This document shows, piece by piece, positions 1-7,405 of a stretch of 64,000 bases of DNA. The notes beneath the pieces were generated by a model. It was not told the DNA's origin. It ran no database searches and saw only the letters and a program-made list of their open reading frames with translations. The stretch comes from Novosphingobium sp. Chol11 (GTDB taxonomy: Bacteria > Pseudomonadota > Alphaproteobacteria > Sphingomonadales > Sphingomonadaceae): positions 62,001 to 126,000 of the forward strand of contig CAMDQO010000006.1 in NCBI GenBank assembly GCA_945906105.1, read 5' to 3'. Every line of letters begins with the position of its first letter. Position 1 is the stretch's first letter. The position numbers and the translations under genes were made by a program.

Positions 1-234
1 TTACTTACTGCCAATCGCCAACAGCACCGCAACGACCAGCACCGCCAGCCCTTGATAGAGGATGCGGTTGAACATCATCTTGTTCTGCAGCAACTGGTTT
101 GGCGTTGGGCCGGTGCTATCGCCAGCCTCAAGATCAGCCTTGGTGCCCTGCATGAAGGCGACGATACCGCGCACAAGGCTGTAAACGACGAGGCCCATCA
201 GCACGATGAGCACGGGGATGAGGATTGTGTTCAT
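1..234 (-). CDS. HIG1-domain twin transmembrane small protein
   Basis: The 77-aa protein has two hydrophobic helices (about residues 3-28 and 58-75) joined by a short polar linker. The linker ends in an NKMMFNRILYQ stretch, the N-[KR]-x-M-x-x-R-x-x-x-Q pattern that marks the HIG1 (hypoxia induced gene 1) family. Alphaproteobacterial members are small inner-membrane proteins; mitochondrial relatives modulate cytochrome oxidase, so a respiratory-complex role is possible but is inference. Its ATG overlaps the TGA of the upstream gluQ gene (ATGA), so the two are probably cotranscribed and translationally coupled. Confidence 0.8.
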   Translation of the reverse strand: MNTILIPVLIVLMGLVVYSLVRGIVAFMQGTKADLEAGDSTGPTPNQLLQNKMMFNRILYQGLAVLVVAVLLAIGSK

Positions 235-1076
235 GGCTTGCTCTCTAAGCCTGCCGAGAGCGAAATGCCAGCGGGGAAGTGGTGTGCGCGTAAGGCATCG
301 GTGAGTGCTGCACCGGATTCTCCAGCGCGGCGACGGTCTGCCAATGAAGGTGAACCGCGCCGTTTGGCGAGCTTTGCGCCGCCCGCTTCAACCAGCAAGC
401 CATGGTGATGCCAGGTGGGCACTGGCAGCCCGAGAAGAGCCTGCAACAGGCGGTGGATATGGCTCGACAGGAACAGGTCGCTTCCCCGTGTGACCAGCGT
501 GATGCCGTCCGCCGCATCATCAACCGTCGCGGCAAGGTGATAGCTGGCCGGAGCATCCTTGCGTAGCAGCACGACATCGCCGAACATCTCGGGTGTGGCG
601 GTTTGCGCCCCGGTAAGCTCATCCACCCAGTGCAGCGGTCCGATGAGGGAAACAGCCTTGGCAACATCGAGCCGCCAAGACGCACCCTGTGGGTCAACAT
701 TGTGGTTCCGGCAGGTGCCCGGATAGAGCGGGCCATCCGGTCCTGCCTCAGTGGCGGCGGCGAGCACGTCAGTTCGGGTGCATTGGCAGGGATAAAGCAG
801 GCCCATCGCCTTCAGCCGTTCCGCCGCCTCGGTGTATCGCGCCAGACGCGCGGATTGATAGACTGCCGTCCCATCCCAGCGCAGTCCCAGCCATTTGAGA
901 TCCGCGATGTATTCCGCCACCAGTTCAGGCTGGCTGCGCGCACCGTCAATATCCTCGATCCGCAACAGGAACTTTCCGCCGCGCGCCCGCGCCAGATCGT
1001 GCGCGACAATCGCCGCATAGGCATGGCCGAGGTGCAGCGAGCCATTGGGGCTGGGGGCAAAGCGGGTTCGGATCAC
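231..1076 (-). CDS. gluQ: Glutamyl-Q tRNA(Asp) synthetase
   Basis: This class I glutamyl-tRNA synthetase-like enzyme attaches glutamate to queuosine-34 of tRNA(Asp). Visible are the N-terminal RFAPSPNGSLHLGH block (HIGH signature), the LRIEDID segment, a CxC plus Y-x3-C zinc-site pattern around residues 95-125, and KLAKRRG as the KMSKS equivalent. At about 281 aa it matches GluQ-RS and lacks the anticodon-binding domain of full GluRS. I chose the GTG just before IRTRFAPSPNG because family members begin a few residues ahead of that motif; a TTG at 1112 would add 12 residues. It is coupled to the HIG1 gene and diverges from the HNH nuclease gene. Confidence 0.9.
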   Translation of the reverse strand: MIRTRFAPSPNGSLHLGHAYAAIVAHDLARARGGKFLLRIEDIDGARSQPELVAEYIADLKWLGLRWDGTAVYQSARLARYTEAAERLKAMGLLYPCQCTRTDVLAAATEAGPDGPLYPGTCRNHNVDPQGASWRLDVAKAVSLIGPLHWVDELTGAQTATPEMFGDVVLLRKDAPASYHLAATVDDAADGITLVTRGSDLFLSSHIHRLLQALLGLPVPTWHHHGLLVEAGGAKLAKRRGSPSLADRRRAGESGAALTDALRAHHFPAGISLSAGLESKP

Positions 1077-1195
1077 GGTTTGCTTAGTCCTGTGGATTGA
1101 GCGGGGATGCAAGCCTTGACGCAGCTAGACCCCGCGTGTTCTCTATCGTCCATGCACTGTCACCAGCCTGTAACCTGTGCCTGCGATGAAAGGCC

Positions 1196-1804
1196 ATGCT
1201 CAAATCGGAGCTGATAGAGCGCGCGGGGCACTTCCGCAGCGCCGAGGGTGATCCCTCCCGCCATCTGGCCGATTGCCCTGCCTTGGTGCTTAATGCCGAT
1301 TACAAGCCGCTGTCTTATTATCCGCTCAGCCTGTGGCCCTGGCAGACGGCGATCAAGGCGATATTCCTTGAGCGGGTGGATATCGTCGCCAGCTATGAGC
1401 GCGAGGTGCATTCGCCCAGCTGGCAGATGAAAATCCCCTCGGTCATCGCGCTGCGTCAGTTCGTGAAGCCCAGCGAATTTCCCGCCTTTACCCGCTTCAA
1501 CCTGTTCCTGCGGGATCGCTTTGCCTGCCAGTATTGCGGCAGTCCGCAGCATCTGACCTTCGATCATGTTATACCAAGGCGGTTGGGTGGATGCACCAGT
1601 TGGGAAAACGTCGCCACCGCCTGTGCTCCGTGCAACATGAAGAAAGGCGGGCGCACTCCCAGACAGGCGCATATGCCGCTGCTGGTCGAACCGATCCGGC
1701 CAACCAACTGGCAATTGCAGGAGCGGGGCAGGGCGTTTCCGCCCGGCTATCTGCACGAAACCTGGCGCGATTGGCTTTACTGGGATGTTGAGCTGGAGGC
1801 GTGA
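1196..1804 (+). CDS. HNH endonuclease family protein
   Basis: The 202-aa protein carries a C-terminal HNH motif. CQYCG near residue 111 is a first zinc CxxC, followed by LTFDHVIPRRLGG (the DH pair), a SWENVATAC segment with the central Asn, then CAPCNMKKGGRTP with a second CxxC. This arrangement is typical of the HNH proteins found as single chromosomal genes in sphingomonads and rhizobia, which are of unknown cellular role and not tied to restriction. The N-terminal 100 residues resemble no domain I recognise. The gene diverges from gluQ across about 120 bp. Confidence 0.85.
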   Translation: MLKSELIERAGHFRSAEGDPSRHLADCPALVLNADYKPLSYYPLSLWPWQTAIKAIFLERVDIVASYEREVHSPSWQMKIPSVIALRQFVKPSEFPAFTRFNLFLRDRFACQYCGSPQHLTFDHVIPRRLGGCTSWENVATACAPCNMKKGGRTPRQAHMPLLVEPIRPTNWQLQERGRAFPPGYLHETWRDWLYWDVELEA

Positions 1805-1814
1805 TTCAGATTGT

Positions 1815-2387
1815 TCAATAATCGACCGTGTTGAATTGTGGATGAATTTCTTTCCAACGACGCATCCATTCCATGCTTTCGGTCGCCAGCGCTAAATCGC
1901 CGTCGCTATCATTCAGCGCCGCACGGGCCGCGTTTGCAACATCGTCCAGCACCGAACTATCCCAGCCATCTCGATCAATTTGCGCTGCCAGAGCCGATTC
2001 GCCAGAGCGCCTCAGCATGGCTGGCAAGCGTTCGCGCAGTGTCAGAACCACCCAGTCGATCATCGGTCCATTGGCATTGCTATCATAACCCCAGACAACG
2101 TTGTGCTGCACAGAGTTCAGAATGTAGTGATAATGCGGCACACCGCCGAACAGATCGAAGCGGACAAATTCCTTCTTCCTATCAGCGCTGAACACATGAA
2201 CCGAAGGCCCGCGCACCATGTTTTCTCTTGAGGTTCCCAGCGCCCGCGCTTCCACGGCAATGCATACCGGCCCGGCATCGAAATAACGCGCGTGGTGTGC
2301 CATGATCGGGATCAGCATGAATTTGTGATACTGGCCCAGCACCACATCGACGGTGTTCGAAGACGATTCCATTGCAACTTCGGACAT
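1815..2387 (-). CDS. Conserved hypothetical protein, 190 aa
   Basis: I cannot name this protein. It is acidic and soluble, with no signal peptide or membrane segment. It has an N-terminal region rich in His and Tyr (GQYHKFMLIPIMAHHARYFD), then a beta-rich middle (EFVRFDLFGGVPHYHYILN) and a helical C-terminal half. The start at MSEVAME was chosen because AGGAG lies 7 bases upstream; an in-frame ATG two codons earlier sits too close to that site. It follows the VOC gene on the same strand after 65 bp, so the two probably form an operon. Confidence 0.6.
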   Translation of the reverse strand: MSEVAMESSSNTVDVVLGQYHKFMLIPIMAHHARYFDAGPVCIAVEARALGTSRENMVRGPSVHVFSADRKKEFVRFDLFGGVPHYHYILNSVQHNVVWGYDSNANGPMIDWVVLTLRERLPAMLRRSGESALAAQIDRDGWDSSVLDDVANAARAALNDSDGDLALATESMEWMRRWKEIHPQFNTVDY

Positions 2388-2452
2388 CGGCATTCTCCTC
2401 AAGGTCTGTTGGATCTTATTCCATGCGTTTCGCGTGGCCGAGTCAATTACCG

Positions 2453-3418
2453 TCAGTCCACTACAGCGGCGGCATCGTCCGGCACTGGCGGGAAACGGGC
2501 CGGTTCGCGGATCAACGATTGCGGCGCGGGCCAGCCTGCCGGGATATGTTCGGAGAACCAGATCAGTCGCCCGTGCGCTTGCTCGGGAGCTATTGCGAAG
2601 CGCGTGACCGGATCGCCGATCAAGGTGAAGCCGCGCGCTTTGAGATAAGAGGCCGCTGCGGCAGCATCGCGCACTTTGAAGGTCATCCCGCACATACCCG
2701 GCGTGTCGTGGGCATGCGCGGCGAGCGCGGTATCTTCGCGCGTTGGGCACAGCGCCTCGATCACTGCATCACCCATCAGGAATGCCGCGCCGCGCGCATT
2801 CTCTCCCGGCAGATCACGCTGCGACAACAGCGGCCATGCGAAGTTATCGCCGAAAATTTCGTGCGCCTTATCAAGTTCCGGCACCGAGACATCGATCGAT
2901 AGCAGTCCTTCAATTCCCAATGGATGATCGTCGCGCCAGCGCATCGGTGCCCAGTCGGCCTGGAGGCGCGGATCATTGGGTAGTTCGCCCTGCATAATCT
3001 CGATCCGCACGCCGAGCGCCTGCCACTTGGCGATAAGGAAGTAATGCTCCTCCATCCCACGGTCGTAATGCAGCTTGAAGTTCCGGGCGCGAAACCATGC
3101 GTCGGCTGATTTGAGATCGGCTGCGCGAAAAGCCAGCCCGATCCAACGGTTCTCGCCTGCTGATCGCCGCAGCATATCACCGAGTGGATTACCTGGCTCC
3201 GCGCCGGGACCAGCGGGAGCGATAGGGATGATCATGGTATTGCCCACCACCATCAGCCGCTCCTCGCGGTCAAATCGATAGCTCTCGGTCTCGGGGGTGA
3301 TCAGCATCTCATAATGGCTCTCTGCACCGAACACTTCGGTGAAAAAGGCATCGCAAGCCGGGCGGTCAGCATTGTCCGCTATCGCCCAGCTGATATGTGC
3401 CAGTGGCAGACTGACCAT
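2453..3418 (-). CDS. VOC superfamily (glyoxalase/dioxygenase-like) protein
   Basis: The 321-aa protein appears to contain two vicinal-oxygen-chelate modules. The first, about residues 5-130, opens with LAHISWAIADN and has GLAFRAADL-type beta strands. The second, about 160-290, opens with GLLSIDVSVPELDKAHEIF and ends in GMTFKVRDAAAAASYLKARG. VOC enzymes include extradiol dioxygenases, glyoxalases and isomerases. The metal ligands are not clear enough here to assign a reaction. The start is an ATG with GGGAGAA upstream. The next gene downstream is the 190-aa hypothetical protein. Confidence 0.7.
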   Translation of the reverse strand: MVSLPLAHISWAIADNADRPACDAFFTEVFGAESHYEMLITPETESYRFDREERLMVVGNTMIIPIAPAGPGAEPGNPLGDMLRRSAGENRWIGLAFRAADLKSADAWFRARNFKLHYDRGMEEHYFLIAKWQALGVRIEIMQGELPNDPRLQADWAPMRWRDDHPLGIEGLLSIDVSVPELDKAHEIFGDNFAWPLLSQRDLPGENARGAAFLMGDAVIEALCPTREDTALAAHAHDTPGMCGMTFKVRDAAAAASYLKARGFTLIGDPVTRFAIAPEQAHGRLIWFSEHIPAGWPAPQSLIREPARFPPVPDDAAAVVD

Positions 3419-3626
3419 TATGCTTCTCCCCCCATCACTGCTTGCGCGAGCGACGATAGCGCCGCCATACAAATGGGCAATCGGGGAGCAGTCCTCGCCC
3501 TTTAACAACCGGGAGAGCGATGTGAGCGATCTGGCACCAGGCAAGGTTCTCTTGTCTTTTGGACATGCTGGGGATGGAATAACCCCTTCCCTTCGCGGGC
3601 CGCTGCGGCTAAGCGCGGCCCGCTGT

Positions 3627-3701
3627 TGGGGCGTCGCCAAGTGGTAAGGCACCGGTTTTTGATACCGGCATTCGCAGGTTCGAATCCTGCCGCCCCAGCC
3701 A
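3627..3701 (+). tRNA. tRNA-Gln(TTG)
   Basis: A complete 75-nt cloverleaf with encoded CCA. The acceptor strands TGGGGCG and CGCCCCA pair fully. The anticodon stem CCGGT/ACCGG encloses the loop TTTTGAT, giving anticodon TTG. The T-arm is GCAGG-TTCGAAT-CCTGC. Its 3-prime end is the integration site of the mobile element that follows. Confidence 0.95.
3685..3701 (+). repeat. attL: 3-prime end of tRNA-Gln
   Basis: TCCTGCCGCCCCAGCCA, the T-arm strand, acceptor strand and CCA of tRNA-Gln, recurs exactly at 25937-25953. After one mismatch both copies continue CTTT. A tyrosine integrase gene begins 102 bp inside this copy, the usual arrangement for an element inserted at a tRNA 3-prime end. Confidence 0.85.
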
Positions 3702-3764
3702 ACTTTATTCTAAGTTGTTGAATTTAATACAATTCTGACTGCCGCCAAATCGCTCGCTGGGGTT

Positions 3765-3788
3765 TTGCTACAGAGCCCTGCTACAGAG
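3765..3788 (+). repeat. Direct repeats, candidate integrase arm sites
   Basis: GCTACAGAG occurs at 3767-3775 and 3780-3788 with a 13-bp period, between attL and the integrase start. TTGCTACAG (3765-3773) recurs near the other island end at 25856-25864. In the excised circle these copies would flank the att core, as arm-type integrase sites do. This is inference from position and sequence only. Confidence 0.4.
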
Positions 3789-3802
3789 GGGCGGTTTTCA
3801 GG

Positions 3803-5605
3803 ATGGCGGGAGTACCAAATACCGTCCGTCGAGCGGGCATTTACCATTTCCGCCGCGCTATCCCCATCGACCTACGTCAGGCACTTCGCCGAATCGAGCT
3901 GACGGTGAGCTTGCGCACCGCCGTTCCTTGCGAGGCTGGCAATCGCGCCCGACATGCTTACCTTGCGAGCGAAGCGCTATTCACCAACGTAAGACTGACA
4001 CCGATGCTTTCTGATGCCGAGCTGGCCCGCCTAGTCCAGGATTTCTACTCCACGGTCCTCGACCGCGAAAACCAGCTGCGCCTGCTGGGCCGCTTGAACA
4101 TAGACGACGCGCAGCGCCAAGCCAGGGCTGATTACTGGAAGGAGGTCTCCGAACGCTCACGGGGCCAGCTCGCCACCAACGAATTCATGTCCGCCAACAT
4201 GGTCGCGGCTTCTGCAATCAAGAAGCACGGCCTGTCCGGCACGCTACAGGATCATGAGGTCGCGCAAATCCAGCAAGCAATGCTGCGCGGGGGCATCGAT
4301 CTAGCTGATGCTCTTCGCGCCCGATACGAAGGGGACTTCACGTTTCGTCCAAAAGACCCGTTGCTGACAATGGAGCTTTCACGCCGTTCTTCGACGGCTA
4401 CCCTGGATGTCCATTCTGCTGAGTCTCCCAACAATTCAGCTTCACCTGTGTCGACGAGCGAGAAGCATTCGAACGTTGAAGGTTCTTCCGCCAAGACAAG
4501 GAGTGTTTCCGCCGAGCCGTTCGAGACTGTGGCGGAAACCTTCAGACAGACCCAGCTTCGCCGCAAGGTTTGGGAAAACCAGACTGCTCTCCAGGCACGC
4601 AAAACTTACGCACTGTTCGCGGAATCGGTCGGCAATCGCCCGCTCGAAGAATACAATCGCGGAGATGCCGTTACGTTTAAGAACCTCTTGCAAGACCTGC
4701 CTGCGGACTACGGCAAGGCTGTCCAGTATCGTCAAATGGCTGCATCCGAGATCGTAGCATCGACCAAGGATAAGGACCTGACCAGGCTGTCGCCGCGAAC
4801 AGTGCAGCGCCATATCGCGGCAATGTCCACTCTATGGGAAACGGCGATCGAAGCAGGGCAGATCGGCACGAACATCTTTGCCGGGTTCAAGTTTGCCGCG
4901 ACCAAGAAGGCCAATGAACAGCGGGAAATGTGGCCCGAAAACAAGCTCAATGCCCTGTTCGCCACGCCGGTCTGGGCTGGTTGCCATTCGGCTGATCGGC
5001 GCAGCAAGTCAGGCAACCAAATCATCAAGGATGAAAAATTCTGGCTGCCGTTGATCGCGGTTTTCTCAGGTATGCGACAGGAGGAGATTTGCCAGCTTCA
5101 GCTTTCAGACGTTCGCCAGGAAGGCGGCATCTGGGTGTTCGACGTGAATTCTGACTCTGACCGCAAGGTGAAAACCGGAGAGTCGATCCGGCTCGTGCCG
5201 ATCCATTCCACGCTGATCAAAGCCGGCTTCTTGAGTTATGTCGAAGGGCAACGTGCCACCAATCAAGAGCTCGTTTTCTCGCAGCTCAAGCGTGGCGGGG
5301 CAGACCAGCGGCTGGGCCACAACTTTTCGAAGTGGTTCACACGATATCGCCGGGAGGTCGGCCTCTACAGACCAGAAATGAACTTCCACTCGTTCCGCCA
5401 CAGCGCCACGACGTTCATGCAATGGAGTGGCATTCTTGAGCAGATCATCGACAAGGTGACTGGCCATGTCCGGCAAGGCGAGACGGCTCGATATACGAAG
5501 AACTTCAAGATCGAACAGTTGCGCGATGCGGTCGAAGGCATCCAGCCCAAGATCGAACTGTCACATCTGATCGCCACCGGCGTCGGGACAGATCAGCAGA
5601 ATTGA
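3803..5605 (+). CDS. Tyrosine-type site-specific integrase
   Basis: This 600-aa recombinase would integrate and excise the island at tRNA-Gln. The C-terminal catalytic domain shows the family residues in order: Arg in FSGMRQEEICQLQLSDV (about residue 423), HSFRHS (H-x-x-R, about 528), VTGHVRQG (His, about 551) and the nucleophile Tyr in ARYTKNF (about 563). The N-terminus (RRAGIYHFRRAIPIDLR) looks like the short DUF6538-type domain found before phage-like integrases, and a SAM-like core-binding region lies at about 240-370. It reads away from the tRNA. No clear Shine-Dalgarno sequence precedes the ATG. Confidence 0.92.
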   Translation: MAGVPNTVRRAGIYHFRRAIPIDLRQALRRIELTVSLRTAVPCEAGNRARHAYLASEALFTNVRLTPMLSDAELARLVQDFYSTVLDRENQLRLLGRLNIDDAQRQARADYWKEVSERSRGQLATNEFMSANMVAASAIKKHGLSGTLQDHEVAQIQQAMLRGGIDLADALRARYEGDFTFRPKDPLLTMELSRRSSTATLDVHSAESPNNSASPVSTSEKHSNVEGSSAKTRSVSAEPFETVAETFRQTQLRRKVWENQTALQARKTYALFAESVGNRPLEEYNRGDAVTFKNLLQDLPADYGKAVQYRQMAASEIVASTKDKDLTRLSPRTVQRHIAAMSTLWETAIEAGQIGTNIFAGFKFAATKKANEQREMWPENKLNALFATPVWAGCHSADRRSKSGNQIIKDEKFWLPLIAVFSGMRQEEICQLQLSDVRQEGGIWVFDVNSDSDRKVKTGESIRLVPIHSTLIKAGFLSYVEGQRATNQELVFSQLKRGGADQRLGHNFSKWFTRYRREVGLYRPEMNFHSFRHSATTFMQWSGILEQIIDKVTGHVRQGETARYTKNFKIEQLRDAVEGIQPKIELSHLIATGVGTDQQN

Positions 5606-5730
5606 GGCCAGACGTCAGTGCTGGCCGCAGCCAGCCCTTAGAAGAACGCTCCACCATTTAGCTTATAATACAATGCGTTGACTGCAAAAATGACTCGACA
5701 GAACAGGCAGAATGCGCTAAATAATCTTAG

Positions 5731-5818
5731 CCTTTCCCCCTTCTGCTCTACCTTACCTATCCCTCTATCTCCTATTCCCTCTTACCCTCCATTATCTCTT
5801 CCAATCCCCCTTCACCTG
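5731..5818 (+). other. Near G-free polypyrimidine tract
   Basis: About 88 bases on the plus strand are almost all C and T with scattered A and only one G, for example CCCTCTATCTCCTATTCCCT. It lies in the 259-bp gap between the integrase and the 91-aa ORF, about 50 bp ahead of that start. An open frame runs through it (5678-5926), but its product would be low-complexity Pro/Leu/Ser, so I do not call it a gene. As RNA it would be unstructured; as DNA it could form triplex or unwind. Confidence 0.6.
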
Positions 5819-5864
5819 TCTGTGCCGGAACAAGATCCAAGTAGACCAAAAGGAGGGATTCAGA

Positions 5865-6140
5865 ATGAAATATGGACAGATGCCACCCGCCGAAGTCCGG
5901 CCCGGCGATGCCCCCAAGATGATTAGAGCTATCAAAGTGCTCACCGCAGCAGGCATCGACGTCCGCCGTCCGCCTAACAGCGATCATCAACTCAAGGTCA
6001 GCGCTTCGGTGAGCTATTACCCAGGACGTGAAACCATCGTGGTCGACGGCGAACCGGCCGCCCGACGCGCACGCGGCCTTGCCGCTGTCATCGCATTCCT
6101 GGACGCAGAACCGAACCTCTTGCCCAACTGCTTCACTTGA
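5865..6140 (+). CDS. Small hypothetical island protein, 91 aa
   Basis: The start is well supported: AAGGAGG lies 9-10 bases before the ATG. The protein is basic and soluble, with a pattern like a small DNA- or nucleotide-binding fold (MIRAIKVLTAAGIDVRRP, then a VSYYPGRETIVVDGE hairpin and a helical ARRARGLAAVIAFLD). I do not recognise a family. It sits between the integrase and the ArdC gene, 91 bp before the latter. Confidence 0.55.
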   Translation: MKYGQMPPAEVRPGDAPKMIRAIKVLTAAGIDVRRPPNSDHQLKVSASVSYYPGRETIVVDGEPAARRARGLAAVIAFLDAEPNLLPNCFT

Positions 6141-6231
6141 TTGCCCAGTTCAGATTGTCGCACGACAACTGAACCTTCCTCGATGCCCGGTTCCGCCAAA
6201 CCTCGGGCCGCAAACGAGGATTCATCTGCCC

Positions 6232-7161
6232 ATGCGCACCGCCGACATTTACGCGCGCGTCACCCAGCAGATCATTGCCGCCATCGAAACGGGCGCGGCG
6301 ACCGGAACCTACCGCATGCCCTGGCACAACTGGGGCGAACAATCGACGCGGCCCATCAACGCCACAACAGGCCGTGCCTATCGCGGCATAAACGTCCTTC
6401 TTCTGTGGGCAGCCGCCGAGGCCGGAGCCTATTCATCGGGCCGCTGGGCAACCTATCGGCAATGGACCGAAACCGGCGCTCAGGTGCGCAAGGGCGAGAA
6501 AGCCACATTCGTCATCCTTTGGAAGACCGCAACTGCCGCCGAGCCCCATGCCGACAACGATCATACCGAAACGGGCACAACCCGTGGCCGCTTCATTGCC
6601 AGGGCCTTTCACGTCTTCAACGAAGATCAGGTCGATGGCGCACCATCACGACCCGAGCAGGTCCAGTCAGATGACCAGACCCAGGCCGCAGTTGCCCAGT
6701 TCATCGGCAACACGGGCGTTCAAATCCGCCACGGCGGCGATCAGGCCTGCTATGTGCCCAGCATTGACCAGGTCTGGCTTCCTCAACCCGCCCAGTTCCG
6801 TGACACCGAGGGCTATTATGCCGTTCTCGCGCATGAATGCGTCCATTGGACGGGGGCGAAACACCGCCTTGATCGCGGGTTCAGCGAACGCTTCGGTGAC
6901 GAGGCATATGCCGTCGAAGAGCTCGTCGCCGAACTCGGCTCAGCCTTCCTTTCCGCCGATCTGCACCTGCGACCCGAACCGCGCCCTGACCACGCCTGCT
7001 ATATCGCATCATGGCTGAAGGTTCTCAGAAACGATCCCAAGGCAATTCTGACAGCAGCCGCTAAAGCACAGCAGGCCGTCGACTACCTCAATCAGCTTTC
7101 GGCGGAGTCAGCAGAGCGACGGGCGTTGTTTCCAGCGCCTGAGAAAGCTCGAACAGGGTGA
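6232..7161 (+). CDS. ardC: ArdC-family antirestriction protein (ssDNA binding plus zincin)
   Basis: The 309-aa protein has the two-part ArdC layout. Residues 1-130 form the ssDNA-binding region (DIYARVTQQIIAAIETG, then PWHNWG, and later WATYRQWTETGAQVRKGEKAT). The C-terminal half is a zinc-peptidase-like domain with HECVH at about residues 200-204 and the supporting segment EELVAELGSAFLS. ArdC of plasmid pSA protects incoming DNA from host restriction; whether this protein does so is inference. The start MRTADIYARV was chosen over an upstream in-frame extension because the family begins there. Its 3-prime end overlaps the opposing XRE gene by 74 bp. Confidence 0.85.
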   Translation: MRTADIYARVTQQIIAAIETGAATGTYRMPWHNWGEQSTRPINATTGRAYRGINVLLLWAAAEAGAYSSGRWATYRQWTETGAQVRKGEKATFVILWKTATAAEPHADNDHTETGTTRGRFIARAFHVFNEDQVDGAPSRPEQVQSDDQTQAAVAQFIGNTGVQIRHGGDQACYVPSIDQVWLPQPAQFRDTEGYYAVLAHECVHWTGAKHRLDRGFSERFGDEAYAVEELVAELGSAFLSADLHLRPEPRPDHACYIASWLKVLRNDPKAILTAAAKAQQAVDYLNQLSAESAERRALFPAPEKARTG

Positions 7162-7306
7162 CAATGGTGGGGTTCCTGTGTCCGCTCTCCAGTCCGCTGA
7201 TGTACTGTTGAGTGAAGCCCGAACGGACAGCAAATTCTTCCTGCGTCCAGCCCTTGGCCAGCCGCAAAGCCTTCACGTTCGAACCGACCAGGCGCCGCAT
7301 ATCCAT
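7088..7306 (-). CDS. XRE-family transcriptional regulator
   Basis: The 72-aa protein is essentially one Cro/CI-type helix-turn-helix domain (VKALRLAKGWTQEEFAVRSG, then QQYISGLESGHRNPTIVTLFELSQAL). Such single-domain repressors often control mobile-element genes. It is transcribed away from the SHOCT gene across a 99-bp gap containing the palindrome ACTATAGT, and it runs tail-to-tail into ardC with a 74-bp overlap. Self-regulation and control of the neighbouring SHOCT gene are inferred from position. Confidence 0.85.
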   Translation of the reverse strand: MDMRRLVGSNVKALRLAKGWTQEEFAVRSGFTQQYISGLESGHRNPTIVTLFELSQALETTPVALLTPPKAD

Positions 7307-7345
7307 GCTGGCACTCGTCGCGGTTCCTAGGGGAGAGGTTTATCC

Positions 7346-7353
7346 ACTATAGT
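7346..7353. promoter_or_regulatory. Small palindrome between XRE and SHOCT genes
   Basis: ACTATAGT is self-complementary and lies in the AT-rich centre of the divergent intergenic region, within a stretch that could also serve as a -10 box. It is the best visible candidate for an XRE operator, but an 8-bp palindrome is weak evidence. Confidence 0.25.
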
Positions 7354-7405
7354 ATGTACCAATCGACGTTACGGCTGTAGTGCATTGTTCGAGAGAGGGA
7401 ATTTC

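Noticed and set aside
3502..3702. 66-aa minus-strand frame across tRNA-Gln (MAGAAGFEPANAGI)
   Set aside because: This product is the well-known false translation of the antisense of a tRNA gene.
5678..5926. 82-aa frame through the polypyrimidine tract
   Set aside because: Low-complexity Pro/Leu/Ser product, no ribosome site, overlaps the better-supported 91-aa ORF.
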